The notes under the pieces are model-generated. The model searched no databases. It saw only the letters and a program-made list of their open reading frames with translations, and was not told the origin of the DNA. The translations under genes were made by a program, and so were the position numbers. From positions 1 through 33,121 of the forward strand of contig JADGBE010000033.1 in NCBI GenBank assembly GCA_015231615.1: a stretch of 33,121 nt of DNA. The letters are read 5' to 3'. Source of the DNA: Desulfamplus sp. GTDB taxonomy: Bacteria; Desulfobacterota; Desulfobacteria; Desulfobacterales; Desulfobacteraceae. Below, one piece after another: positions 23,077-33,121 of this stretch. Numbering within the stretch: position 1 is the stretch's first letter; the number at the start of each line of letters is the position of its first letter.

Positions 23077-24207
23077 TCATTTATTTCTATTGAGTATGTA
23101 TTGAGCAATGGCTTTAAGTGGTAGGGTACGTTCTTGAAAATCTAATGGCAACATATTTAACGATTCAATAGCTCCATCAACAAGTTTGGCTGCAAACTTT
23201 TTAGACTCTTCAAGACCAAGCAGGGTAGGGAAGGTGAGTTTGTCATTTAATTTATCTGACCCCGCAGCTTTGCCCATAATAGATGGATCACCCTCAACAT
23301 TTAGAATGTCGTCAGTAACCTGAAATGCAAGCCCTATATTTTCAGCATATAAAGTAAGAAGGTTAAAAGTCTCTGCTCCAAATTTGTTGGTTATATTTCC
23401 GCATTGTTCGATTACGAATTGTTCAGTTGCATTTAAATTATAGTTAGGCATAACGCCAACAGAGATAGCACCAGCCTGAACGCTTGCGATTATCATTCTC
23501 CCAGTTTTTAGGTGATGAAGTCTCTTTAAGTAATCCATTTTTAAAGAAATATCTGATTTAAAAGAGCCTGATTGAAATGGAGAATCTACCTCAGATTGCA
23601 AATTCAAATTATTAGAATAGGGTAGGGCGTTATTAATAAAAGAGACGCCAGCCATATCCATCATCTGCCCTTCAACCATACCATCAACACCAGCAGCATC
23701 AGAGATAAGATTGACAAGATCAAGCAAAACAAGTTTATCTGGGAATATTTCAAAAATTGGTTGTTCACTCTTAGCAAATTTATCTTGATTTAACTTTAGT
23801 TTAATTTGTTCTGGTTTTGAGACTATTTTAAAAGCATGAGTGAGTAAAGCATCGCCAGCAAGAATAGCAGTTGCTTCAGAAAAAGCCTTGTGGCATGTTG
23901 GAACGCCTCGCCTTAAATCATCGTTGTCTATTGCTGGCAGATCATCATGGATCAAAGAGTATGTGTGAATCATCTCAATTGCACAGGCAACTGGAAGGGC
24001 TAATCTAAAATTACCTCCAACAGCTTCGGCTGCTGCAATTGCAAGAATAGGTCTTAGCCGTTTTCCGCCAGCCATAAGAGAGTGTCGCATTGCCTTTACA
24101 AGCTCTCGTTGCTGGTCAAAATGGAGTAGGATATTATTGAGATATGCCTCAATAATATTTTCTTTGTCTTTTAAATATTTAGATAGATTAAAATTTTGAG
24201 TATTCAT
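23077..24207 (-). CDS. ispA: Polyprenyl (farnesyl/geranyl) diphosphate synthase
   Basis: Condenses isopentenyl diphosphate with allylic diphosphates. The first Asp-rich motif DDLPAIDNDD is at 88-97 and the second, DDILN, at 299-303; GGKRLRP (47-53) binds the diphosphate. At 376 residues it is about 75-80 longer than typical IspA. Two insertions explain this: a charged one around 131-158 and a Ser/Asn/Gln-rich one around 188-222, both outside the active-site motifs. The second is encoded across a CCCTACCC octamer. It begins one base after the xseB stop. In related bacteria dxs follows directly; here the signalling island lies between. Confidence 0.92.
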   Translation of the reverse strand: MNTQNFNLSKYLKDKENIIEAYLNNILLHFDQQRELVKAMRHSLMAGGKRLRPILAIAAAEAVGGNFRLALPVACAIEMIHTYSLIHDDLPAIDNDDLRRGVPTCHKAFSEATAILAGDALLTHAFKIVSKPEQIKLKLNQDKFAKSEQPIFEIFPDKLVLLDLVNLISDAAGVDGMVEGQMMDMAGVSFINNALPYSNNLNLQSEVDSPFQSGSFKSDISLKMDYLKRLHHLKTGRMIIASVQAGAISVGVMPNYNLNATEQFVIEQCGNITNKFGAETFNLLTLYAENIGLAFQVTDDILNVEGDPSIMGKAAGSDKLNDKLTFPTLLGLEESKKFAAKLVDGAIESLNMLPLDFQERTLPLKAIAQYILNRNK

Positions 24208-24208
24208 T

Positions 24209-24427
24209 TTAAAAAGGTTCTTCTGTTATTTTTCCATTACTGTCAGCCATTACAAGTGATATTCTATTTTCTGTTTCATTTAACTTTTGTTCACATAGTT
24301 TTGCACACTTCATACCCGTTTCAAATTTTTTTATAGCATCTTCAAGAGAAAACCTACCTGATTCAAGTTCTGACACAATATTCTCAAGCTCTTGCAAAGA
24401 TGCTTCAAAGGTTTTCTTTTTTGCCAT
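24209..24427 (-). CDS. xseB: Exodeoxyribonuclease VII small subunit
   Basis: 72 residues with the XseB pattern FEASLQELENIVSELESG...LEDAIKKFETGMKCAKLCEQKL, an all-helical subunit that wraps the catalytic XseA to form exonuclease VII, which degrades single-stranded DNA from both ends. It sits between xseA and ispA in the usual order, 64 bp after xseA and one base before the ispA ATG. The ribosome site is weak. Confidence 0.93.
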   Translation of the reverse strand: MAKKKTFEASLQELENIVSELESGRFSLEDAIKKFETGMKCAKLCEQKLNETENRISLVMADSNGKITEEPF

Positions 24428-24491
24428 CTTTTTACGTTATCCTTAAAATCTTAACATTGTTTTGAATAAATTTTTCCATTCTCTGAAGTCA

Positions 24492-25718
24492 TCAAATTTT
24501 TGATTCTTGCACCTGACACTTCAACCTTCCAACTGCAAGGATAACCTCTACAATATCCCCTTCAACGACCTCATTTGAGTCTATTAATATTTTACCGTTA
24601 TCGCAGATTTTTGTTTTATTTTCGCAAAGTTTGGTAATGCTGTATCCCCTCTCAAGAACCGCCATTGGGCTTAATGCTTTAAGCTGTGAGATAGATTTGG
24701 AAACTTTTGCTTTGTGCTGCTGCATTATGTTTAAAATCGACCTATTTAGTGAATCTGTGAGCCGCTGATTCTCTTTTTTAAGTGCTGTAAACTGATGTTT
24801 AAGAGACTCTTTTAATCTATTTTGTAAGCTGTAAAGCGATTTTTTAATAGAGTAGTAATCTGGAAGAGCTATTTCTGCGGCTACTGAAGGAGTTGCAGCT
24901 CTTATGTCTGCTACAAAATCACATATAGTAAAATCAGTTTCATGTCCAACAGCAGAGATAATAGGAATTTCAGATTCAAACACAGCCCTTGCAACTATTT
25001 CAGAGTTAAAAGGCGATAGGTCTTCAAGAGAACCTCCACCGCGAGCAATTATTATTATAGGCTCTGGTTCTGCTCCTATCTTATTATTTGTAGTATTGGC
25101 ATCTGGATTGTATTTAACAGCTATTTTGTTGACTAACTCAATTGCTTCTTTAATCTCAATATCTGCACCTTCTCCTTGAACTCTAACAGGTACGATTTTT
25201 ATATTAACCTTAGGAAATCTTCTTTGAGAAACATCAATAATATCTCTTATAACCGCCCCTGTAATAGAGGTGATAACCCACAATGTTGAAGGGAGAAAAG
25301 GGAGCGTTTTCTTGTGCGATTCATCAAAAAGACCTTCAATTAAAAGCTCTCTTTTTAGCCGCTCAAAACCAATTTGCAGATCGCCTATACCTTTAGCCTC
25401 AATATGCTCAAATATTAATTGATATGTACCTCTTGGTTCATAAACTGAAATCCTTGCAATGCCTGTAATATTTACGCCATTACCAATATTAAACCCCAAA
25501 CGTTTTGTTTGATTCTTAAACATAACGCAATTAATCAATGAATCACTGTCTTTAAGTGAAAAATAGGCATGACCAGAAGAGGGTAGGGCATAGTTAGAAA
25601 TTTCACCTGTAACCCAAATAAAAGGGTAGCTCTCTTCAAGAAGAGTTTTAAGCTCTTTTGTGAGACTTGAGACTGTATATATGTTTCCAGAAGAAAAAGT
25701 AAGTTTCTTATCAACCAT
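24492..25718 (-). CDS. xseA: Exodeoxyribonuclease VII large subunit
   Basis: 408 residues. N-terminal OB-fold (about 12-105; 'IWVTGEISNY', 'SSGHAYFSLKD') followed by the catalytic domain with 'ITSITGAVIRDII', 'IIIARGGGSLEDL', 'NSEIVARAVFESEIPIISAVGHETDFTICDFVAD' (shown in parts: RGGGSLEDL, GHETDFT) and a helical C-terminus ending in a beta 'ERGYSI' motif. It acts on single-stranded DNA with XseB, in repair and recombination. First gene of the xseA-xseB-ispA run. A CCCTACCC octamer is in the OB-fold codons (25581-25588). Confidence 0.93.
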   Translation of the reverse strand: MVDKKLTFSSGNIYTVSSLTKELKTLLEESYPFIWVTGEISNYALPSSGHAYFSLKDSDSLINCVMFKNQTKRLGFNIGNGVNITGIARISVYEPRGTYQLIFEHIEAKGIGDLQIGFERLKRELLIEGLFDESHKKTLPFLPSTLWVITSITGAVIRDIIDVSQRRFPKVNIKIVPVRVQGEGADIEIKEAIELVNKIAVKYNPDANTTNNKIGAEPEPIIIIARGGGSLEDLSPFNSEIVARAVFESEIPIISAVGHETDFTICDFVADIRAATPSVAAEIALPDYYSIKKSLYSLQNRLKESLKHQFTALKKENQRLTDSLNRSILNIMQQHKAKVSKSISQLKALSPMAVLERGYSITKLCENKTKICDNGKILIDSNEVVEGDIVEVILAVGRLKCQVQESKI

Positions 25719-26203
25719 AAATTTAATATCCTCAAAAAGATAAGATTTTTCTTATAAAACAGGCAAACCATAATAACAAATAAAAAGTAGCAAAAATAAA
25801 ACTTGAACTTTAAAACATAATCTATATAACAATTTAGATATTTAGTATTTATACTATTATAACGTCCTATAATAGGTATTATGTAAACTTTTATTTTTAA
25901 CATAAACTTTGGATATAATCCAACCTGTATCTTGTCTCATTTGCCCCCCTACTCTCTTCTCAACAAATATCGGACAAACAAATGATGATACAAAATAAGC
26001 AAACACGAAAAGACTTGAAAACATCTGCCTTGTGTTATATTTTTATTAAAATTTTGATAGGCATCAAACACAAGCGTTTATTTAAAATTTATTTTAAGGT
26101 TTTTTGCTAATTTATTTATTGGAAGAAAAGTTTTTTTATTAAGAACACAATAGTGTTACTAAAAACATAAACAAAAACAGAAAAAATCAGGAGGTTTAAA
26201 AAA
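25719..26203. other. Divergent intergenic region, AT-rich
   Basis: 485 bp between xseA (minus) and the Bax-inhibitor-1 gene (plus), no credible ORF. It must contain both promoters. A short palindrome CCTATAATAGG (25866-25876 area) and TATAAT-like boxes near 25856-25861 (minus) and 25913-25919 (plus) are visible. No RNA gene or riboswitch was recognised. Confidence 0.4.
26015..26043 (+). promoter_or_regulatory. Candidate promoter for the Bax-inhibitor-1 gene
   Basis: TTGAAA (26015-26020), 17-nt spacer, TATTTT (26038-26043), about 160 nt upstream of the ATG. Fair consensus match; other AT-rich -10-like boxes are nearby. Confidence 0.3.
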
Positions 26204-26911
26204 ATGGATTCTTATTCATCATTTGACAACGTAAAATCACTTGTAAAGGTAAACTCTTTTATAAGAACAGTTTATAACTGGATGGCTACAGGACTTGCAC
26301 TAACAGCTTTTACAGCCTATTACGTAGCAAGCTCCCCTACCCTACTCCAGCTTATATTTGGCAATCAGCTTATATTTTGGGGACTGATTATTGGCGAACT
26401 TGGCATGGTATTTTATCTTAGTGCCAGAGTGCAACAAATGAGTGCAGCAACAGCAACTGGAATCTTTATAACTTATTCCGTGCTTAACGGGGCAACTCTT
26501 GCCTCCATCTTTCTTGTATATTCTGGCTCTTCAATAGCATCAACATTTCTTGTTTGTGCTTTAACCTTTGCTGCATGTAGCGTTTATGGCATGGTTACCA
26601 AACGAGATCTCACCTCTCTGGGTGGATTTATGATAATGGGGCTTATTGGAATTATCATTGCATCTTTAATTAATCTTTTTATTGGTAGCACAGCGATCAG
26701 TATGATTATATCATACATTGGAGTTATTGTTTTTGTTGGACTTACCGCTTATGATACCCAAAAGCTAAAAGAGATGGCTTTGACCCAACCAGCAGACATA
26801 ACGGGTGCAATGGAGAGAAAAGGTGCAATAATGGGTGCTTTAACGCTTTATCTGGACTTTATAAATCTCTTTTTGATGTTGCTCCATATATTTGGTAGCT
26901 CAAGAGATTAA
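26204..26911 (+). CDS. Bax inhibitor-1/YccA family inner-membrane protein
   Basis: 235 residues with about seven hydrophobic helices, the usual length for YccA/YbhL-type proteins. Conserved features include 'NWMATGLALTAFTAY' near the N-terminus, 'ITYSVLNGATLASIF' in the middle and 'GLTAYDTQKLKEMA' (two Asp-containing segments thought to form a calcium/proton-sensing pair) near the end, finishing with 'ALTLYLDFINLFLMLLHIFGSSRD'. In E. coli a member interacts with the FtsH protease; exact role here is unknown. AGGAGG lies 9 nt before the ATG, the best ribosome site in the window. A strong terminator follows. Confidence 0.92.
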   Translation: MDSYSSFDNVKSLVKVNSFIRTVYNWMATGLALTAFTAYYVASSPTLLQLIFGNQLIFWGLIIGELGMVFYLSARVQQMSAATATGIFITYSVLNGATLASIFLVYSGSSIASTFLVCALTFAACSVYGMVTKRDLTSLGGFMIMGLIGIIIASLINLFIGSTAISMIISYIGVIVFVGLTAYDTQKLKEMALTQPADITGAMERKGAIMGALTLYLDFINLFLMLLHIFGSSRD

Positions 26912-26949
26912 AAGTGTTATAAAACCTGTAAGGTGATTTTAATTCTTAG

Positions 26950-29352
<2,403 letters not shown>

Positions 29353-29436
29353 GCTATCTTATTTGAACTCCTGCAAACCAACTTTTTATCCAGTAAAATC
29401 AAGGGGTCAATTCAAGTTTTGTGGGAGCTTCTATTC

Positions 29437-29940
29437 CTATTTTTGCTTTATTATCTCTGATGAGACAATATTGATAAGAATATCTTCAGGAACATCCTTT
29501 ATCATACCCGGGCATGAGTCTGCCATTGCATTCCAATTTTCAGGGTGATTGACTACAGTTTGTATAAATGGCCAGTTTCTGCACATGCGAGGTTTTACAG
29601 GGTGTATAGAACACTGTTTTTCATTGTGAAAGAATATACACTTACCACTCTGCTTATGCTGACTTAGAACATATTTTGATCCTGATTTGCTACAAAATTC
29701 TGCTTTAAACTTAACTGCATCGCAATGGATAAATTGAGCTATTTTTTTAATATCATCTTCTGTTACGTATGTCCCACCAAAACCTCTACAACACTCTCCG
29801 CACATAACGCATTTAAAAATATCGTCAGGTGTTTTGAATTGGGAATCCAAATTATCCTCACATTTTTTGGATTCAACATCTGTTTGATAAATAGATTGTG
29901 AAACCTGTTTAGTAGATAGATTGTCTAACTCAAAATCCAC
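29437..29940 (-). CDS. YkgJ-family cysteine-cluster (zinc/iron chelating) protein
   Basis: 167 residues from the GTG at 29940, which has GGAGGG about 6 nt upstream and overlaps the recR stop by 11 bp; a longer frame from ATG 29997 would run inside recR. The diagnostic pattern is FKCVMCGECCRG...KCIFF...CSIHPVKPRMCRNWP...SCPGM, the YkgJ/CxxCxxCC family thought to bind zinc or an iron-sulfur centre. Function is unknown. Translationally coupled to recR, and convergent with parE. Confidence 0.82.
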   Translation of the reverse strand: MDFELDNLSTKQVSQSIYQTDVESKKCEDNLDSQFKTPDDIFKCVMCGECCRGFGGTYVTEDDIKKIAQFIHCDAVKFKAEFCSKSGSKYVLSQHKQSGKCIFFHNEKQCSIHPVKPRMCRNWPFIQTVVNHPENWNAMADSCPGMIKDVPEDILINIVSSEIIKQK

Positions 29941-30565
29941 GCCTTCCCTCCATGGCACGCTGAATTGTAACTTGATCCACATATTGGAGATCGCCACCCA
30001 TAGGTACGCCAGATGCTATTCTTGAGATTATTAACCCGTTTTGTTTAGATTTGTTGAACAGCTCCATATTGTCATAAAATCTTAGATTGTCAGCAATATA
30101 TGAAGCTGTAGCCTCACCCTCAACATCAGTACCCGTGGCAATAATAACCTCTTTTACCTCTTTGGAAGTGGCTCTTACAAATAGCTCTTTTAGCCTTATC
30201 TCGTCAGGTCCTATGCCATCAATTGGAGAAAGTGCCCCTCCAAGTATATGGTAGTGTCCATTAAAAACTCCAGATTTTTCAATTACTGCCATATCAGAAG
30301 GATTCTCCACTACACAGATTAAAGAGGCATCTCTATTTGGATTACTACATATCCTGCAATATTCTTTATCGCTTAATGCAAAGCACTTTGCACAGAGTCT
30401 AACTTTCTGTTTCAGTTCAAGTATATCTGATGCAATTGATTGAGCTTCGTGCAACGGGGCATGAAGTATATGAAGAGCTAATCTTTCTGCTGTTTTACGT
30501 CCAATACCGGGAAGCGTTGAGAGGCTCTTTATCAGTTTAAGAATTGATTCAGGATAGTAGTTCAA
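29930..30565 (-). CDS. recR: Recombination mediator protein RecR
   Basis: 211 residues. Helix-hairpin-helix 'LPGIGRKTAERLALHIL' (18-34), four-Cys zinc finger C58, C61, C70, C73, and a Toprim domain beginning ICVVENPSDMAVIE (83-96). With RecF/RecO it loads RecA at gaps. The start is TTG at 30565, since the conserved N-terminus (NYYPESILKLI) matches the family exactly from there and no ATG or GTG is available; no clear ribosome site. It follows ybaB by 72 bp. Confidence 0.93.
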   Translation of the reverse strand: MNYYPESILKLIKSLSTLPGIGRKTAERLALHILHAPLHEAQSIASDILELKQKVRLCAKCFALSDKEYCRICSNPNRDASLICVVENPSDMAVIEKSGVFNGHYHILGGALSPIDGIGPDEIRLKELFVRATSKEVKEVIIATGTDVEGEATASYIADNLRFYDNMELFNKSKQNGLIISRIASGVPMGGDLQYVDQVTIQRAMEGRRGF

Positions 30566-30637
30566 GGGCGTATTACATCATTATTTTATTTTGATTGACT
30601 ATATCTACAAACAAAAGCCATATAAATTTATTATATG

Positions 30638-30958
30638 CTACATCAAACCCGGGATATTAAATCCACCAGTTAGTTTTCCCATCTCTGATGAGACCATCTC
30701 TTGAGATTTTGTTAAAGCATCGTTCACTGCGGCTAAAACTAAATCTTGAAGCATCTCAATATCTTCAGGGTCAACAACCTCTTTTTCAAAAGATATAGAC
30801 TCAATTCTCTGTGCCCCATTAGCTACAACTTTTACCATACCTCCGCCAGCAGTAGCTTCAACAGTTTTGCTTGCTAACTCTTCCTGCGTTTTAAGCATTT
30901 TTTTCTGAAGTTGCTGTGCTTGCTTCATCATATTGCCCATGTTTCCAAAATTTTTCAT
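30638..30958 (-). CDS. ybaB: YbaB/EbfC family nucleoid-associated protein
   Basis: 106 residues of the family's usual size: a Met/Gln/Lys-rich N-terminal helix ([24 protein letters not shown]), the central '[16 protein letters not shown]' strand pair and a C-terminal helix '[19 protein letters not shown]' ending in a Gly/Phe/Pro tail. Dimeric DNA-binding protein of the nucleoid. AAGGAG 6-7 nt before the ATG. Part of the conserved dnaX-ybaB-recR order. Confidence 0.93.
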   Translation of the reverse strand: MKNFGNMGNMMKQAQQLQKKMLKTQEELASKTVEATAGGGMVKVVANGAQRIESISFEKEVVDPEDIEMLQDLVLAAVNDALTKSQEMVSSEMGKLTGGFNIPGLM

Positions 30959-31043
30959 TATATTCTCCTTCTCTATATTTTGTTTAATTTCTAAAATAAA
31001 AATTTAATAATGCCCGAAATTATACCCAGCAAGGTCATAAGTT

Positions 31044-31071
31044 GTAGGGTTTAAGCATGCTTAAACCCTAC
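31044..31071. repeat. Perfect 28-bp palindrome between dnaX and ybaB
   Basis: GTAGGGTTTAAGCA is followed immediately by its exact reverse complement TGCTTAAACCCTAC. No T-tract follows in the direction of the genes (minus strand), so it is not an ordinary terminator. Its GTAG...CTAC ends match the hairpin at 1137-1162, suggesting a dispersed palindromic repeat family or a protein-binding site. Confidence 0.7.
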
Positions 31072-31152
31072 CAGAAAAAAAAGCTCAATTTATTCCACCT
31101 TTGAGTAATTTTTGATGTTACTAAATTCCCATTCCTAAAATTGCTTATTTTT

Positions 31153-32625
31153 TTAAATATTAGATTGTTTTACCTCTTTTATACGTATATCTACAATATT
31201 ACCTGAAAAGATTTTTCTGGCATAATTAACAATCGGATGATTCATTGCCTCTCTTTTTTGCATCTCATCTTGCTGATGTTTTGATTGCTGAAGAGTCAGA
31301 TTCGCAGCAGATTTATCCACTATAACAGTTCTATCCACTATACTTACTTGCTGTTTAAACGGTGAAATATTCTCTTTTACAGCATCTTTTCGTTCTATTC
31401 TATTATTATCTTCTGTTATCAGATGACTCTTGGGCGGTTGCTGAACCTGAACGGTTGTATGAGTTTCTACTCCTTCTCTAAACATTCCAGCAAACTGGTC
31501 AAGTTTTTTAATAATTTCATCAATTTCAGCCCCTTGTCTTAACTGAAGAATTTTAAGCATCACGACTTCTATTGATGTTCTGGTGTGAGAGGCTGATTTA
31601 ATAAGCTGCTCTTCTTTCAACAGGGTATTGAGAAACTGAGTTAGATATATTAATGAGCAATTAGATACCATGTTTTGAATAACATCTCTATCGCTATCAG
31701 TAATATCTACAATGGCTCTCTTGTTACTGCAAGCCTTTATCACCGCCATATTGCGAAAATGTTTAATAATAGCACTATAAAATTTTTTCAAATCCAATCC
31801 AAGATGGTTAATACGGTCAATTATATTAAGCACTTCAAAGGAATCATGTCTCAAAATAGAGGCGGTTATATCAAAAACAATTTTTTTATCTATAATACCA
31901 AGATTGTTGATAATTAAGTCGTGGCTTATCTCTTTTGTTTGACTGCTTGAAAGAATTCTATCAAGAAGGCTTAAAGAGTCTCTTATTGAACCATCAGCTT
32001 CTGAAGCTACAAGGTCAATACTCTCTTTAGAGATGACAAAATTTTCTTGACTGCAAAGGTTATATAGATGAGCTGATATTTGGGCAAGTTTAACTCTTCC
32101 TAAATCGTGGCGTTGGCATCTTGAAAGGATTGTAATTGGAATTTTATGTGATTCAGTAGTTGCAAATATAAACATCACATGGTCAGGAGGCTCTTCTAAA
32201 GTCTTTAAGAGAGCGTTAAAAGCAGCGGTACTCAGCATGTGAACTTCATCGATAATGTAAATCTTTAATCTTGATGCTGTTGGCATATAGGTTACATTAG
32301 CACGCAACTCTCGTATCTGATCAACGCTGTTGTTAGAAGCTCCATCAATTTCAAAAACATCAGCAGAATTTCCAGAAGTGATACTCTTACATGATTTGCA
32401 GATATTGCATGGCGTGGGAGTTGGCCCTTGCTCGCAATTCATAGCTTTTGCCATTATTCTGGCGATGGTGGTTTTACCTGTGCCTCTTGGACCTGTAAGC
32501 AAGATTGCATGTGCAACTCTATTTGATGATATTGCATTTGAGAGAGTTTTAGTAACATGGTCTTGACCAATTACATCTTGAAAATTCTGAGGTCTGTATT
32601 TTAACGCTAATACTTTATAAGACAT
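31153..32625 (-). CDS. dnaX: DNA polymerase III subunit gamma/tau
   Basis: 490 residues. Clamp-loader AAA+ domain with Walker A GPRGTGKT (45-52), zinc-binding cysteines C64, C73, C76 and C79, Walker B IIDEVH (124-129), the 'ATTESHKIP' sensor region and the SRC motif (168-170). The C-terminal ~130 residues are Gln/Lys-rich and poorly conserved, shorter than E. coli tau, so it may bind Pol III alpha less extensively. Loads the sliding clamp. Start ATG 32625; ribosome site weak. It heads dnaX-ybaB-recR-YkgJ. Confidence 0.93.
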   Translation of the reverse strand: MSYKVLALKYRPQNFQDVIGQDHVTKTLSNAISSNRVAHAILLTGPRGTGKTTIARIMAKAMNCEQGPTPTPCNICKSCKSITSGNSADVFEIDGASNNSVDQIRELRANVTYMPTASRLKIYIIDEVHMLSTAAFNALLKTLEEPPDHVMFIFATTESHKIPITILSRCQRHDLGRVKLAQISAHLYNLCSQENFVISKESIDLVASEADGSIRDSLSLLDRILSSSQTKEISHDLIINNLGIIDKKIVFDITASILRHDSFEVLNIIDRINHLGLDLKKFYSAIIKHFRNMAVIKACSNKRAIVDITDSDRDVIQNMVSNCSLIYLTQFLNTLLKEEQLIKSASHTRTSIEVVMLKILQLRQGAEIDEIIKKLDQFAGMFREGVETHTTVQVQQPPKSHLITEDNNRIERKDAVKENISPFKQQVSIVDRTVIVDKSAANLTLQQSKHQQDEMQKREAMNHPIVNYARKIFSGNIVDIRIKEVKQSNI

Positions 32626-32841
32626 GCTACTGAACCTGTTGATTTAGTTTAGATATTTATGGTTTGCGGATGTGTGGAATGGAATGGTGAAATATTATAA
32701 AGGGCAAATTTGTATTGGGCTATTTTAAGAAACCCTCATTAGTGGCGGAGAGAGAGTCCACCATATTTATTAAAATTATCCTTTAATATCCACACCTTAC
32801 AATTTAACGATTTTAAAAATACCGTTCAAGATACCGCTTGT
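32626..32841. other. Intergenic region with tRNA-Ser-like 14-bp scrap
   Basis: About 215 bp between the NrdD-like gene and dnaX. TGGCGGAGAGAGAG (32742-32755 area) equals the reverse complement of a typical tRNA-Ser 3' end, but no rest of a tRNA follows. Otherwise AT-rich with no recognisable RNA gene; dnaX promoter presumably lies here. Confidence 0.3.
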
Positions 32842-33120
32842 TTAAAATGCCATCTCTTCTTCAAGATTAAATTGCTTTCTCATTTCCCATTCTGATTGCT
32901 TGCCTAAGTTCATATTTCTTTTTGACGAATAATAACCTACAACTCTGGAATAACAATCGATTTTCTTGTAATTTCTTAACACACCATCTTTTGAAAAGCA
33001 ATCATCACATTTTAAAAAGAACTCTTCATCATTTTGATTCGGTTGATATACAGCCCCGCCTTCTATTACAATATCATTATCAGTTACTAACTGAGCTATG
33101 ACATTAACCTCTTTTTTGCA
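32842..33120 (-). CDS. NrdD-like (anaerobic ribonucleotide reductase) C-terminal fragment, cut by window edge
   Basis: 92 codons read in from the right edge and stop at TAA 32844-32842. The sequence contains a KCDDCFSKDG cysteine pair and 'CYSRVVGYYSSKRNMNLGKQ' (split: SRVVGYY, NLGKQSEWEMRKQF), the tail pattern of class III ribonucleotide reductases and small related proteins ('Y-S-R-V-V-G-Y ... G-K-Q-x-E-x-x-x-R'). Its start, any glycyl-radical site and upstream cysteines are outside the window. Class III reductase would fit an anaerobic lifestyle. Confidence 0.6.
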   Translation of the reverse strand, partial: CKKEVNVIAQLVTDNDIVIEGGAVYQPNQNDEEFFLKCDDCFSKDGVLRNYKKIDCYSRVVGYYSSKRNMNLGKQSEWEMRKQFNLEEEMAF

Positions 33121-33121
33121 G

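Noticed and set aside
29941..29997. Longer YkgJ start at ATG 29997
   Set aside because: It would overlap 57 more bases of recR and has no ribosome site, whereas GTG 29940 has GGAGGG in place.
31776..31795. Possible dnaX programmed frameshift at AAAAAATTTT
   Set aside because: It lies in the middle of the conserved clamp-loader region with no downstream stop or stem arrangement as in E. coli dnaX.
32742..32760. tRNA-Ser gene or attachment site
   Set aside because: Only a 14-bp match to a tRNA 3' end; no cloverleaf and no second copy or integrase in the window.

Overview
The window is AT-rich chromosomal DNA, probably from a Desulfobacterota-type (deltaproteobacterial) bacterium. This rests on gene order (xseA-xseB-ispA next to dxs-tlyA; dnaX-ybaB-recR), an EF-G-like GTPase, and an anaerobic-ribonucleotide-reductase-like gene at the right edge. 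Genus cannot be fixed from sequence alone.

Layout: 1-172 is the tail of a transposase. 361-1089 is a FabG-type reductase ending in a palindromic hairpin. On the minus strand from 1213 to 7106 lie a small membrane protein, an EF-G-like GTPase lacking the catalytic His, an AbrB/PIN toxin-antitoxin pair, tlyA and dxs. From 7463 to 23026 every gene is on the plus strand and belongs to one signalling island. From 23077 to 25718 the minus strand resumes with ispA, xseB and xseA. Then come a Bax-inhibitor-1 family membrane protein and parE (plus), a YkgJ-type cysteine-cluster protein, recR, ybaB and dnaX (minus), and a truncated NrdD-like C-terminus at the right edge.

The island is the exciting part. 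It encodes three paralogous zinc-ribbon Ser/Thr kinases, two PP2C phosphatases (one fused to a periplasmic trypsin-like protease and an FHA domain), two small zinc-ribbon/FHA proteins, a TolQ/ExbB-like plus TolR/ExbD-like pair whose second partner carries a DUF2135-like sensor domain, an exported VWA protein joined through one membrane helix to a cytoplasmic FHA domain, a STAND-type ATPase fused to a PD-(D/E)XK nuclease, and small DUF2283 and antitoxin-like proteins. Two of the kinases end in FGE-sulfatase/C-type-lectin domains whose last ~40 codons look like variable regions of a diversity-generating retroelement (DGR): conserved scaffold codons, scattered substitutions at the ligand-facing positions, and a sharp local rise in GC. 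No reverse transcriptase or template repeat is in the window, so diversification would have to act in trans.

A coherent reading is a membrane-spanning recognition and signalling system: hypervariable lectin-like sensors drive kinases, PP2Cs reverse the signal, FHA proteins read phosphothreonine, an ion-driven TolQR-like motor and VWA/protease parts act in the envelope, and an ATPase-nuclease may be the effector. The island sits between ispA and dxs, splitting a gene run that is usually continuous, and lacks an octamer (CCCTACCC) repeated nine times in the flanking genes. Both facts suggest acquisition as a block. Function is inference; no experiment or database search was possible.
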